A stretch of DNA of 64,000 nucleotides from Camellia lanceoleosa (lineage: Eukaryota; Streptophyta; Magnoliopsida; Ericales; Theaceae): the NCBI GenBank assembly GCA_025200525.1, contig CM045762.1:191977154-192041153 (forward strand). The letters run 5' to 3'. The translations under genes and the position numbers were made by a program. Positions 12,516 through 24,551 of this stretch are shown one piece after another. A model generated the notes under the pieces. It did no database searches. It worked only from the letters and a program-made list of their open reading frames with translations, and was not told where the DNA came from. How positions within the stretch are numbered: position 1 is the first letter of the stretch; each line of letters begins with the position of its first letter.

Positions 12516-12715
12516 GTGAAAATGTCTTAATAGGAGAGCTGATAGATATGAGGGTAATATAGTAAAAGAAACAAGTTTTAAAATATCAGGGGGTTTTGAA
12601 AGTACTTATATAATTCTTGTCATTTTGAAAGAGAAATTAGATAGTGAGGGGGCTATGACCAAATCCCCCAAAAAAATATTATATATTATATATATAAATA
12701 TATTTAATCTATTTA

Positions 12716-12946
12716 TCTATACTATATATTAAGCAAAAGGGGGTTTTTAACCCCAAGGTCTGTGGGAGCTCCAATCTCCTAATCCTAATTTTCTAATATT
12801 TTGATTTAAAAAAAAAAACCTCAGCATTTATTGATTTCTCCCAACCTAACCTCAGCATTTATTGACTTCTCCCAACCCACAATCCATTTTGACTTCTCTC
12901 ATAATTATTGCAAGACCCTTTTAAATTTCTCTCATACACCATGGTT

Positions 12947-12987
<41 letters not shown>

Positions 12988-14171
12988 ATAAGAATTTAGC
13001 TATAGATCTCAAAAAGATATAACATTTAAATTTGAATTATGATTTAATAATGTGATTATGTATTTTTTTTTATGTATATCTATAAAAAATTTAAATCACT
13101 TAATATGGGACAAATTAATCAATTTTTCAAAATTATTGATTTTTAATTTACAAAATAGATTAAAAAAACTATTGGCTGATTTATTTATTTAATAACAAAA
13201 ATATTTCACAATCTCTCCCTCCTAATCTCTCTCACAAATTTTCAAAAAAAAATATTAAAACTTGCATACATTTTCTCTTCCCCAAAAAATCAGATAATAT
13301 TTTCTATTAAAGTTGTAGATATCTACCTATATTTTATATATTATATTATAACATAACAAAAAAAAACTAAAAAACAAAATCTTTAAAGTTTATCTAAATT
13401 AACTTTAAATCAATAAAACTCACATGTCTATCACATATCTAACTCACATCTATACTATATATTAAGCAAAAGGGGGTTTTTAACCCCAAGGTCTGTGGGA
13501 GCTCCAATCTCCTAATCCTAATTTTCTAATTTTTTGATTTAAAAAAAAAAACCTCAGCATTTATTGATTTCTCCCAACCTAACCTCAGCATTTATTGACT
13601 TCTCCCAACCCACAATCCATTTTGACTTCTCTCATAATTATTGCAAGACCCTTTTAAATTTCTCTCATACACTATGGTTACACACAAAAAAAAAAAAAAA
13701 AAAAAAAAAGAGATAAGAATTTAGCTATAGATCTCAAAAAGATATAACATTTAAATTTGAATTATGATTTAATAATGTGATTATGTATTTTTTTTTATGT
13801 ATATCTATCAAAATTTTAAATCACTTAATGGGACAAATTAATCAATTTTTCAAAATCATTGATTTTTAATTTACAAAATAGATTAAAAAAACTATTGACT
13901 GATTTATTTATTTAATAACAAAAATATTTCATAATCTCTCCCTCCTAATCTCTCTCACAAATTTTCAAAAAAAAATATTAAAACTTGCATACATTTTCTC
14001 TTCCCCAAAAAAATCAAATAATATTTTCTATTAAAGTTGTAGATATCTACCTATATTTTATATATTATATTATAACATAACAAAAAAAACTAAAAAACAA
14101 AATCTTTAAAGTTTGTCTAAATTAATTTTAAATCAATAAAACTCACATGTCTATCACATATCTAACTCACA
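12716..14171. repeat. Tandem duplication of a 733-bp Helitron 5' unit
   Basis: 12716-13448 and 13449-~14171 are nearly identical. Both start TCTATACTATATATT, share AACCCCAAGGTCTGTGGGAG, a long A-tract and TCACATGTCTATCACATATC near the end. Differences are mostly A-run lengths and single substitutions. A diverged third copy starts at 14213 and a fourth partial one near 14560. Confidence 0.85.
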
Positions 14172-14499
14172 TCATAACTTACCTAAATAATCTATCTATA
14201 CTTCTATATCTATCTATACTATATATTAAGCAAAAGGAAGTTTTTAACCCCAAGGCTTGTGGGAGCTTCAATATGCTAATCATAATTTTCTAATTTTTTG
14301 TTTTTTTTATAAAAAAAAAATTAATCTCAGCATTTATTGACTTCTCCCAATCCAACCTAAGCATTTATTGACTTCTCAAAACCCACAAATCCTTTTGACC
14401 TCTCTCATAATTACTGCAGCACTCTTTCAATTTCTTTTATACACTATAGTTACACACAAAAATAAAGAAGATAAGAATTTAACTATAGATCTCAAAAAT

Positions 14500-16080
14500 A
14501 TAAAACATCGAAATTTGAATTATAATTTAGTAATATAATTATTTATTTATTTTTATGTGCCAATCCTAATTTTCTAATTTTTTGTTTTTTTTTAAAAAAA
14601 AATTAACCACAGTATTTATTGACTTCTCCCAATCCAACCTAAGCATTTATTAACTTCTCTCAACCCACAAATCCTTTTAACCTCTCTCATAATTACTGCA
14701 GCACTATTTTTAATTTCTCCCATACAATATGGTTACACACAAAAATAAAGAAGATAAGAATTTAACTATGGAACTCAAAAATATAAAACATCGAAATTTG
14801 AATTATAATTTAGTAATATAATTATGTATTTTTTTATGTATATCTATCAAAATTTTAATTCACTTAATGGGACAAATTAATAAATTTTCTAAAATTATTG
14901 ATTTATTAACTGATTTAAAATTTTGATATATATACATCAGAAAAATAGATAATTATATTACTAAATTATAATTCAAATGTAGATATTGTCATATTTTTTT
15001 AATTCCATATTTAAATTCTTATCTTTTTTATTTTTGTGTGGTTTTTATTCGTGGTCTTTTTTTTTCTTTTCAATTTATTTAAGATGGAGTTGTGGGTATC
15101 TATTTTTTTTAATTTAATTTATCTGTGGTTTCTATTTATTTTTAATTATTATTATTTAGGTAAGTTATGATGTGAGTTAGATATGTGATACACATGTGAG
15201 TTTTATTGATTAAAAGTATAATGGTGGGAGATATTTTCAAATTAGATTTGTTTAAATAAACTTTAAAGAATTTTAAAATTAAAAATTGGATATTGAGATG
15301 CAAAAGAAATATTTTAACTAAATAAATAAAAATCAAATTTATTTGTTTGTATATCTGATTTTTAGTTTTTTTTTTTTTGGTTATGTTATTATATAATATA
15401 TAAAATATAGATAGATATCTACAACTTTCATAAGAAATATTATTTGATTTTTTGGAGAAGAGAGAAAGAATGCAAGTTTTAATATTTTTTTTAGATCCAT
15501 ATCTAAATTCTTATCTTTTTTATTTTTTTATTTTTGTGTGGTTTCTATTCAGGTATTTTTTTCAATTTATTTAAGATGGAGTTGTGGGTATCTATTTTTT
15601 TTTTAAATTTAATTTATCTGTGGATTCTATTTGTTTTTAGTTATTATTATTTAGGTAAATTATGATGTGAGTTAGATATATGATAGACATATTAGTTTTA
15701 TTGATTTAAAATTTATTTAGATAAACTTTAAAGATTTTTTTTTATTTTTTTATTTTTTTTTTTGGTTATGTTATAATATAATATATAAGATATAGATAGA
15801 TATCTAGAACTTTAACATTATCTGATTTTGTGGGGAAGAGAAAATGAATGCAAGTTTTAATATTTTTTTTTGAAATTGGTGAGAAAGATTAGGAGGGAGA
15901 GATTATGAGATATTTTTGTTATTAAATAAATAAATCAGTCAATAGTTTTTTTAATCTATTTTGTAAATTAAAAAATCAATAATTTTAGAAAATTGATTAA
16001 TTTGTCCCATTAAGTGATTTAAAATTTTGATAGATATACATAAAAAAAAATACATAATTATATTACTAAATCATAATCAC
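14500..16080. repeat. Inverted copies within Helitron 1
   Basis: The segment around 15880-16075 is the reverse complement of the Helitron interior near 13780-13960. It shares GTCCCATTAAGTGATTTAA and the mirrored AATCTCTCCCTCCTAATC block. A second, shorter inverted copy lies at about 15160-15480, so this part of the element is a large imperfect palindrome. Confidence 0.65.
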
Positions 16081-16305
16081 TTTAATGCATTAAAAACAAG
16101 TATAAAAAAAATTATTAAAAAGTCCAACACATATGAATTTCTTAAAAAGTTCAATACATATGATTATTATTAAAATATTAAACTTTAATATAATATAAAA
16201 ATAAAAATAAAAAAGAACACATTTTTTAAAAAAGAAGACAAAGTAGTAAAACACAACCCGTGCATAGCACGGATGATATGCTAGTACTATATATTAAGCA
16301 AAAGG

Positions 16306-18191
16306 AAATTTTTAACCCCCAAGGCTTGTGGGAGCTTCAATATGTCAATCCTAATTTTCTAATTTTTTGTTTTAAACCTCAACATTTATTAACTTTTCTC
16401 AACCCACAAGACTTTTTGACTTCTCTCATAATTACTGCAGTACTTTTTCCAAAATAAATAATTTGTATATTAAAAAAAATTATTAACTTCTCTCAACCCA
16501 CAAGACTTTTTGATTTCTCTCATAATTATTGCAGTACCTTTTCCAAAACAAATAATTTGTATATTAAAAAAAATTAAAACAAATATAAATATCTATATCT
16601 ATATCTATATCTATCTATTTATTTATATCTATCTCTAATCCATAAGTTTTGTGAGAGTTCCAATATCTGAACCTTAATTTCTTTATTTTTTTTATTTTTT
16701 TTTTAAAAAGCTTAGCACTTATTAAATTCTTCTAAGTCTTTTTAACTACTCCAATACACACACTCTTTTTAACTTTTCACATACCTATTGCAAATAGTGA
16801 GTCTCCTTTTTGTTTTCTCCTTCTTGACTTCTCACTTCTACACTTTAAACTTCAGTGACCACGTATGCAAACAGTAAAAGTCTATTTTTTATTTTCTTCT
16901 TCTTGACTTTTCCTTTTGTTTACTGTTTTAATATTGTAATTAGATAGCGCATACAAAAGGGGGTTTTTAACTAGGGGTGTACACGGTCCGGATTGGTTCG
17001 GTTCTAAGAAAATCCAAGAACCGAACCGATCCTAACGATTCTGTGATTTTGAGAACCAGACCAGACCATTACAGTTGTAAAACCAGACCAGAACCAAACC
17101 GAAAAAACGGTTCGGTTTCGGTTTGGTTTACGGTTCCAAAAATTTCTATTTACAAAAATAAATTATTAATATTAGCAAAATAATTACTCAAACTAATTAC
17201 ATTTAACTCATGATAAAAATTAATAATAATAAGGCATTACTTAATATTACATATCTATATCATCCTAATATCATTAAAATTATAAAAAATCAATTAATAA
17301 AAATAAAACTTGATATTATATATATATATATATATATGTTTTAAAATTCGGTTCGGTTCGGTTCGGTTCAAACCACGGTTTTTTCATAAAATCCATTAAC
17401 CGAACCGTTTTTACGGTTCTCATATTTCTTAATCCGAAACCGAACCAATTCTTAATAGAACCGAACCAAACCGTATGATTCGATCTGGTTCGGTCCAGAT
17501 TACCGGATCGAACGAATTTTCTGAACAGCCCTATTTTTAACCCCCAAGGCTTGTGGGAACTTCAATATGCCAATCCTAATTTTCTAATTTTTTGTTTTTT
17601 TTTTTAAAAAAAATTAACCTCAACATTTATTAACTTCTCTCAACCTACAAGACTTTTTGACTTCTCTCATAATTACTGCAGTACTTTTTTCAAAACAAAT
17701 AATTTGTATATTAAAAAAAAATTAATAACTTCTCTCAACCCACAAGACTTTTTGACTTCTCTCATAATTGTTGCAGTACCTTTTCCAAAACAAATAATTT
17801 GTATATTAAAAAAAATTTCAAACAAATATAAATATTTATATCTATATCTATCTATTTATTTATATCTATATCTAATCCATAAGTTTTGTGGGAGTTCCAA
17901 TATCTGAACCTTAATTTCTTATTTTTTTTTATTTTTTTTTAAAAAAAAGCTTAGCACTTATTAAATTCTTCCAAGTCTTTTTAACTACTCCAATACACAC
18001 ACTCTTTTTAACTTTTCACATACCTATTGCAAATAGTGAGTCTCCTTTTTGTTTTCTCCTTCTTGACTTCTCACTTCTACACTTTAAACTTCAGTGACCA
18101 CGTATGCAAACAGTAAAAGTCTGCTTTTTATTTTCTTCTTCTTGACTTTTCCTTTTGTTTACTGTTTTAATATTGTAATTAGATAGCGCAT
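16306..18191. repeat. Tandem duplication (~645 bp) interrupted by a hAT MITE
   Basis: 16306-16951 and 17534-18191 are near copies. Both begin AACCCCCAAGGCTTGTGGGA and end TTGTAATTAGATAGCGCATA. The MITE at 16972-17533 inserted at the start of the second copy. Confidence 0.8.
16972..17533. mobile_element. hAT-type MITE with 8-bp target duplication
   Basis: Terminal repeats TAGGGGTGTACA and (reverse complement) TAGGGCTGTTCA, flanked by exact 8-mers TTTTTAAC at 16964-16971 and 17534-17541. Eight-base duplications and TAGGG-type ends are diagnostic of hAT. The interior has many direct and inverted GGTTCGGTTC / GAACCGAACC motifs, which give it a strong foldback. No coding capacity. Confidence 0.92.
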
Positions 18192-18199
18192 AAAAATAT

Positions 18200-20210
18200 C
18201 TGTGATTTGTCTAGCGAATAAAAAATTATAATTTGATTTTTTAATATGATTGAAGATAGATAAATATAAACCCTCATAAAGAGAAAAATGTGATTATAAT
18301 TAGTTGAATGATTCTTTTTTTTTTTTTTTTAATGTGATTGTAGTTAGTTTAATAGTTCTTTTTTTTAATTTATTTATTTTATTATGTGAAAAATGTGATG
18401 TGATTGTAATTTGTTCAATGACTATTTTTTTTAATATGATTGTTGTAGTTAGTTCAATGATTTTTTTAATGTTATTTTAATCTTTTTATTTACTATTTTA
18501 ATTTTATTTTTGATTTTTTAATATGATTGAAATTAGATAAATATAAACCCTCACATGAAGAAAAATGTGATTATAATTAGTTGAATGATTCTTTTTTTTA
18601 ATGTGATTGTAGTTAGTTTAACAAGTTCTTTTTTTTCATTTATTTATTTTATTATGGGAAAAATGTGATGTCATTGTAGCTTGTTTAATAGCTCTTTTTT
18701 TTAATATGATTGTTGTAGTTAGTTCAATGATTTTTTTTTTAATGTTATTTAATCTTTTTATTTACTATTTTAATTTTATTTTTAATATGACTGAAATTAG
18801 ATAAACATAAATACTCACAAAGAAAAAAATGTGATTGTAGTTAGTTCAATAGTTTTTTTTTTTTTTAAAATGTGATTGTAGTTAGTCAATGGTTCTTTTT
18901 TTCATTTATTTATTTTTTTTATTATGAGAAAAATGTGATGTGATTGTAGTTTATTAAATGGTTCTTTTTTTAATGTGATTTGATCTTTTATTTACTGTTT
19001 TAATGATTTTTCTTTACAATTATTTATGAAAAAAAATATGATTGTAGTTAAATAGCATAAAAATATTTGTGATTTGATTTGATTTTTTTTCTTATTTGAT
19101 TTTTAAAGTACCAATTATTGATAATGATTACATTGTATTTTGAAAAAAAATTATAATTGATTTTTTTAACTCGCTGTGTTTTTTGAAAAAAAAATTATTG
19201 TGTTTTTTAAACTATCAATTCACTTAATTTATGATTTGATTTTTAACTCACTGTGTTTTTTGAAAAACAAAATGGATTGTACTCATTAGGGTCACATAAT
19301 GTATCAATTATTGATGATGATTAGATTGTATTTTGACCCAAAAAAATTGTAATTGATCTTTTTAACTCACTATGTTTTTTGAAAAATAAATTATTATGTT
19401 TTTTAATTATCAATTGACTTAATTTGTGATTGATTTTTTTAATTATTGATGATAATTAGATAGCATTAAAAAATTTGTGATTTGTATGATTGAAATTATC
19501 TCCTTTTGTTTATAATTTTATTTTTTAATATGATTGAAATTAGATAAACATAAACACTCACAAAAAGAAAAATGTAATTGTAGTTTGTTCAATACTTCTA
19601 AATAATCTTTTTTATTTACTATTTTAATAGTTATTTTTTTCAATTATTTTTTTTATTATGAGAAAAATGTCATTGTAGTTAGATAGCGTTAACAAAATTG
19701 TGATTTGTATGATTGAAGTTATCTCCTTTTGTTTATAATCTGATTGTTTAATATGATTAAAGTTAACTCACAAAAAGAAAAATGTGATTGTAATTTGTTC
19801 AACGGCTCTAAATAATATTTTTATTTACTATTATAATGGTTCTTTTTTTCAATTATTTTTTATTATTATGAGAAAAATATGATTGTAGTTAGATAACATT
19901 AAAAAAATTGTGATTTGTATGATTGAAGTTATATCTCATTTTGTTTATAATTTGATTTTTTTAATATAATTGAAGTTAGATAAACATAAACACTCACAAA
20001 AAGAAAAAAATGTGATTGTAATTTGTTCAATACTTCTAAATAATCTTTTTATTTACTATTTTAATGGTTCTTTTTTTCAATTATTTTTTTTATTATGAGA
20101 AAAATGTGATTGTAGTTAGATAGCTTTAAAAAAAATGTGATTTGTATGATTAGAATTATCTCCTTTTGTTTATAATTTGATTTTTTTTAATATGATTTTT
20201 TAATATAATT
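18200..20210. repeat. Degenerate tandem array, period about 215 bp
   Basis: Recurrent blocks such as AAATGTGATTGTAGTTAGAT, TTATTATGAGAAAAATGTG and ATAAACACTCACAAAAAGAA repeat in order. The CACTCACAAAAAG block starts near 19557, 19767 and 19992, giving periods of about 210-225 bp. Units towards 18.2 kb are more decayed. No coding signal. Confidence 0.75.
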
Positions 20211-20298
20211 GTTATCATCCCAATTAATGAAAATTAAACGATATGTATATAATTTGTTTATAGAGAGATTAATTTATGTTTTTTCAAATATTTTGTAG

Positions 20299-20930
20299 GT
20301 TTCATATTTTTGAATACTTGGGTACATCGAACAAATTGATATTGACAACCTTTGGATTGATTTGTGCAAAAGTTGCTATCAAAAAGTTTAAAATCATTAT
20401 GGTCACATTGTTTGTCGTCACTGGCTACATGATAATATTGATATTATAACAAGGTAATTTTCTTTAGGTAAATAATTACTATGTATAATAATAATTCAAA
20501 CTTAACAAGTGTTTTAATTTTTTATTAGATACAATATTTTCTTTTAACAAGTGTCCTTTTTTTTGGTTGATAAGATACAATGTTAACCTTGTGGTCAAAA
20601 ACAGTACTGGTTCAATAAATCTCACTGTTCAAGATAAACGGGTAGAGTTTATTTTGCGATTTCAACCATCATATTTGAAGAATATGAGATCAAAGGTAAG
20701 AAATTATAAAATTTATTATAAATAACTTATTCTTACTTTTTCAAACACAAAGTTATAATTCCAAAATTATATAGGATAATGGCGTTAGAATGATTAAATA
20801 TTATATTTCGTCATGATAAGACCGTACCTATGCATTTATCATACATGTTCCAACAATGCCACGTCAACTAGATTGTGCACCGTACGCAACCTTTGCTTTA
20901 AATATAGATTGGTCTGAAGAATGTCTATAC
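20299..20930 (+). pseudogene. Replication protein A (RPA70)-like exon fragments in Helitron
   Basis: Exon 20299-20453 is preceded by TTTTGTAG and followed by GTAATT. It encodes NLWIDLCKSC and, after one in-frame stop, YGHIVCRHW, a zinc-ribbon-like Cys pattern. Exon 20575-20695 (preceded by TAAG, followed by GTAAGA) continues in phase as RYNVNLVVKNSTGSINLTVQ and then DKRVEFILRF, resembling the OB fold after the zinc ribbon of plant and Helitron RPA large subunits. A third piece near 20820-20930 is less clear. RPA binds single-stranded DNA. The stop and small size make this a fragment. Assignment is by motif pattern only. Confidence 0.55.
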
Positions 20931-21294
20931 CTTTCATAAAGTAAAAAAAAAAAAAAATTTGTAAGTATAACATTTTTACTTTATAACATTTTATAAATAC
21001 ATAATATATGTGTTGTTCATTAATTATAATACTAACTATAATGTTGACAATGCATGAATGCTGATGGAAGGCCCACAACAATTTAGATTTTAGTTATTTT
21101 TTGTTTTACTTATTCAATGAATTTCGAATAAATGTAATAAATTCTTATTTTTATTACTTTAATTATGCAATGTCAATATTTTCTTTTAAAATTACATATA
21201 TTTTATGCTAACAATTTAAAAATATGTTTGACATAACTATGGATGTTTTTTTTTTTTAAATTTAATCTCGTGCAAAGCACGGGTGATATGCTAG

Positions 21295-21754
21295 TACTAT
21301 ATGTTAAGCAAAAGGGAGTTTTTAACCCCAAACCTTGTGGGAGCTCCAATCTCTCAATCTAAATTTTTTGATTTTTTTGATTTAAAAAAAAAAAATCTTA
21401 GCATTTATTAACTTCTCCCAACTCCCAAGTCTTACCCTCATAATAACACTTTAATGCATTAAGAACAAGTACAAAAAAAATTCTTTGAAATCCAATACAT
21501 GAATTTATTGAAAAGTCTCAACACATATGATTATTATCCCTCATAATAACACTTTAATCCATTAAGAACAAACATTAAAAAAAATTCTTGAAAAGTCCAA
21601 CACATATGATTATTTTCAAAATATTAAACTTTAATATAATACAAAAAGAAAAATAAAAAAAGAAGACATTTAACAAAAAAACATTTAAAAATCACAATTC
21701 ATATATATAGATAATTGTAAACGCAATCCGTGCATAGCACGGGTGATATGCTAG
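21295..21754 (+). mobile_element. Helitron 3, short non-autonomous
   Basis: Starts TACTATATGTTAAGC at the CTAG of Helitron 2. Ends with hairpin CCGTGCATAGCACGG (21728-21742), GTGATATG and CTAG (21751-21754). 460 bp, no coding sequence. Confidence 0.8.
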
Positions 21755-22251
21755 TACTATATCAAAAAGGGATTTTTTGATTTAAAAAAAAAATCTTATC
21801 ATTTATTAATTTCTTTCAACTCCCAAGTCTTACCATCATAATAACACTTTAATGCATTAAGAACAAGCATAAAAAAAATTCTTTGAAATTCAACACTTAT
21901 GAATTCCTTGAAAAGTCCCAATACATATGAATTCCTTGAAAAGTCCCAACACATATGATTATTATCCCTCATAATAACACTTTAATGCATTAAGAACAAG
22001 CATAAAAAAAATTCTTGAAAGTCCAACACATATGATTATTATCAAAATATTAAAATTTAATATAATATAATAAAAAAAAGATATTTAATTCTTTGAAAAG
22101 TCCTATGATTATTATCAAAATATTAAACTTTAATATAATATAAAAAAGGAAAAAAAAAAAAGAAGACATTTAAAAAAAAAATTAAAAATCACAATTCATA
22201 TATATAGATAATTATAAACACAATCTGTGCATAGCACGAGTGATATGTTAG
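21755..22251 (+). mobile_element. Helitron 4, short non-autonomous
   Basis: Starts TACTATATCAAAAAGG, a 5' end with an internal deletion, directly at the CTAG of Helitron 3. The 3' end is a mutated hairpin TGTGCATAGCAC followed by GAGTGATATG and TTAG (22248-22251), where the family has CTAG. Internal sequence is shared with Helitron 3 (AATAACACTTTAATGCATTA). Confidence 0.75.
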
Positions 22252-23064
22252 TCTACACTCTATATATTAAGCAAAAGGGGTTTTTAACCCCATGCCTTGT
22301 GGGAGTTCCAATCTCCCAATCTAAATTTCTTGATTTTTTGATTTAAAAAAAAAAACTTAGCATTTATTAACTTCTCATAACCCCCAAATCTTACTCTCAT
22401 AATAACATTTTAATGCATTAAAAACAAGCATAAAAAAAAAATTCTTTGAAATCCAACACATGAATTCCTTAAAAAGTCCCAACACATATGATTATTATCC
22501 CTCATAATAATACTTTAATGCATTAAGAACAAACATAATTTTTTTTTTAAAAAGTCCCACACATATGATTATTATCAAAATATTAAATTTTAATATAATA
22601 TAATAAAAAAAGACATAAGGCCAAGATTGGGAAGACTAAATAAGTGCACTTTTTGTCTTTTTGGACTAAAAAATTGAGGTTGAAAATATGGATGTTTGGG
22701 TTAACTTTTTGACTTTTTATAAAAAAAATGTGTAATAAAAAATTGTAAAAATTGGTTTGTAGAGGAAAATTTGAATTGGGAGTTGTGCAGCCGTAATTGT
22801 TGACTTTTGGTGAATAATGTTAACTTTTTAACTTTTTGAGTAACTTTTTGGGTTTTTGGATTATTTTGCACATCCCAAACTTAATTCCTTGAAAAGTCTA
22901 ACACATGATTATTATCAAAATATTAAACTTTAATATAATATAAAAAAAAGGAAAAAAAAAAAAGGCATTTAAAAAAAAGAAAAAAAGAAGACATTTAAAA
23001 ATCACAATTCATATATATAGATAATTATAAATACAATTCGTACATAACACGGGTAATATATTAA
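22252..23064 (+). mobile_element. Helitron 5, decayed 3' end, with nested insertion
   Basis: Begins TCTACACTCTATATATT, with the canonical TC retained, right after the TTAG of Helitron 4. It ends in a decayed hairpin (GTACATAACACGGG) and GTAATATATTAA near 23064. An unrelated ~260-bp foldback-like insertion interrupts it at about 22619-22882. Confidence 0.65.
22619..22882. repeat. MITE-like insertion in Helitron 5
   Basis: Compared with the parallel part of Helitron 4, extra sequence lies between AAAAAAAGACA and TTAATTCCTTGAAAAG. Its ends (AAGATTGGGAAGACTAAATAA and, reverse complemented, AAGTTTGGGATGTGCAAAATA) are imperfect inverted repeats, and the interior repeats TTAACTTTTTGAC. Exact borders and class are uncertain. 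Confidence 0.45.
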
Positions 23065-23139
23065 TAAATATAATGGAAAAAGATGGAGAAAGTAAAACCT
23101 GCCGCCACCCCAATTATTAATCGGGATGGGAAAAATCGA

Positions 23140-23345
23140 TACAGGTCAAGATAGGGGATACGGTATGGAGCGGAATGGGGGAAATAACTATCCCTAGTCA
23201 GGTCCATAGCATTAATCAACATTGGTGGAGTAGCAGCTTCATACAGGTCAAGATATAGGGGATACGGGGTACAGAGCGGAATGGGGGCAAAATAACTATC
23301 CCTAGTCAGGCCCATAGCATTAATCAACGTTGGTGGAGCGGCAGC
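23140..23345. repeat. Tandem duplication of a ~100-bp GC-richer unit
   Basis: The unit runs from ACAGGTCAAGATAGGGGATA through AATAACTATCCCTAGTCAGG to TTGGTGGAGTAGCAGCTTC and is repeated at once with a few substitutions (GTAGCAG/GCGGCAG). An open frame on the - strand crosses both copies, but only because of the duplication. Confidence 0.8.
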
Positions 23346-24271
23346 TCTCCCACATCACACGGTATTTTCTTGTAGATCATTTTTGTGTTCATTGGTAAAC
23401 AATAAACAATTTGGTTGGGAGGGAACTCCCAGAGAAAAAGAACTTTATTAGTTCCAATTTTTTAAATTTACTTTTTTGAAAGTTAATTTTTTTGTTTCAG
23501 TAATTTTTTAATATTTTTAATAATTTTTTATTTTTTAAATTCACTTAATATAAATACAATTAAAAAGTATAATATTTGTAATTTTTTTTTCAAAATTCAC
23601 TAAATATAAAAAATACAAAAAAAATAAAATAAAAATTTAGTATATTTTTGTATTATTGTGTATTTATTAATTTTTTAAAATATTTTTTTACAAAAATTTT
23701 ACTTTTTATCTACATTTAGATTAGGTGCATTTAAAATGTAAAAAAAATTGTTTAAAATATTAAGAAAATTCACTAAAAAAAATAAATAAATAAATAATTT
23801 AATTTAAAAAAATTGAATTTAGAAAATTAGAACTTATTATGTAAGAAATTTTAAAATTTTCACCAAAATTTTTACCAGGCATTAATATTGATGTGCATTC
23901 CACATGGGTATGTGTTCAAAATGTTTGCATTAAAGACCCTCGAAAAACTATAAAATAAAATAGAAATTTACATCACCAATCCGTAAAGAGCAATGTTAGG
24001 ATATCAAAAATTCTACTAAAATTTTTATCAAACACTCACATGAATATGGGACTCATAGCCATGTGAGTATTTTGGTAAAATATTTTGAGTTTCTAATATT
24101 TTGCATCCATAAAATCAAGGGGTAATTACACCCCAGTGGAATGCAGGAAAAAAAATACAAACCCATGAAAAAGTATATAAATTTAATTATTAATATTTAT
24201 ATAGTTTCTCACTGATTTACAATTAATTTTTCAAATACCCACTGATGTGGTATTTCCCTAAAATCAATTTT
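23346..24271. other. AT-rich spacer without recognisable gene
   Basis: Long A/T runs and remnants of unclassified repeats. No coding frame or transposon end was recognised. Confidence 0.5.
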
Positions 24272-24466
24272 GTTAGAATAATACTATATGCACCAATTGG
24301 TATATCAATTAGTATACTAACATATGATGTGACATAATTTTAAATATTTTGGATATTTATAACTTATATAATGGGTATAATCATAATTTTGAAATAATAA
24401 TGTCATAATATATATTGGTATATTAATTGATATCAATTGGTATATGTAGCACTATCGATTTTGTTA
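24272..24466. repeat. Foldback MITE
   Basis: The left half (CACCAATTGGTATATCAATT, ATGATGTGACAT) is mirrored by the right half (reverse complement: ATACCAATTGATATCAATTA, TTATGACAT) over about 55 bp. A related remnant lies at about 25045-25210. No target duplication was established. Confidence 0.6.
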
Positions 24467-24551
24467 CGGTAGTTAATACACCAATTAGTACATATAACAT
24501 TATTCATTTTGTTAACAAGTGCCAACAATGCATTAAATGAGATTAATGTAG

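Larger units (their letters stand above)
11192..12669. mobile_element. TIR transposon, probably Mutator-like, with captured gene-start fragment
   Basis: The left end GAGAAATTTGGCTATAAACC and the reverse complement of the right end, GGGGGATTTGGTCATAGCCC, form terminal inverted repeats. The flanks AAAAAAATT (11183-11191) and AAAAAAATA (12670-12678) match 8/9, in keeping with a 9-bp Mutator-type duplication. Low sequence complexity makes the flank evidence weaker than elsewhere. The interior has a fragment that looks like a plant 5' UTR plus start codon, TA/GT microsatellites and a minisatellite. No transposase is present, so the element is non-autonomous. Confidence 0.6.
12716..16284 (+). mobile_element. 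Helitron 1 (several 5' ends, one 3' end)
   Basis: The 5' end TCTATACTATATATTAAGC occurs at 12716, 13449 and 14213. One 3' end is present: hairpin CCGTGCATAGCACGG (16258-16272), then ATGATATG and CTAG (16281-16284) followed by T. TC start, CTRR end and a subterminal hairpin are the Helitron hallmarks. No Rep/helicase gene was found, so it is non-autonomous. The repeated 5' ends show internal tandem duplication or partial concatemers. It transposes, by family knowledge, through rolling-circle replication and leaves no target duplication. Confidence 0.82.
16285..21294 (+). mobile_element. Helitron 2, carrying RPA-like exon fragments
   Basis: Starts TACTATATATTAAGC directly after the CTAG of Helitron 1 and ends with hairpin CGTGCAAAGCACG (21269-21281), TGATATG and CTAG (21291-21294). 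The 5' TC is missing and the junction reads CTAG-TACTATAT. Contents: an internal tandem duplication, a nested hAT MITE, a 2-kb degenerate tandem array, and fragments of a replication protein A-like gene. Such genes are common Helitron passengers in plants. No helicase domain is visible. Confidence 0.78.

Noticed and set aside
12831..13022. 63-codon open frame in Helitron 1
   Set aside because: Ends in poly-Lys from an A-tract; the duplicated copy does not conserve it as coding.
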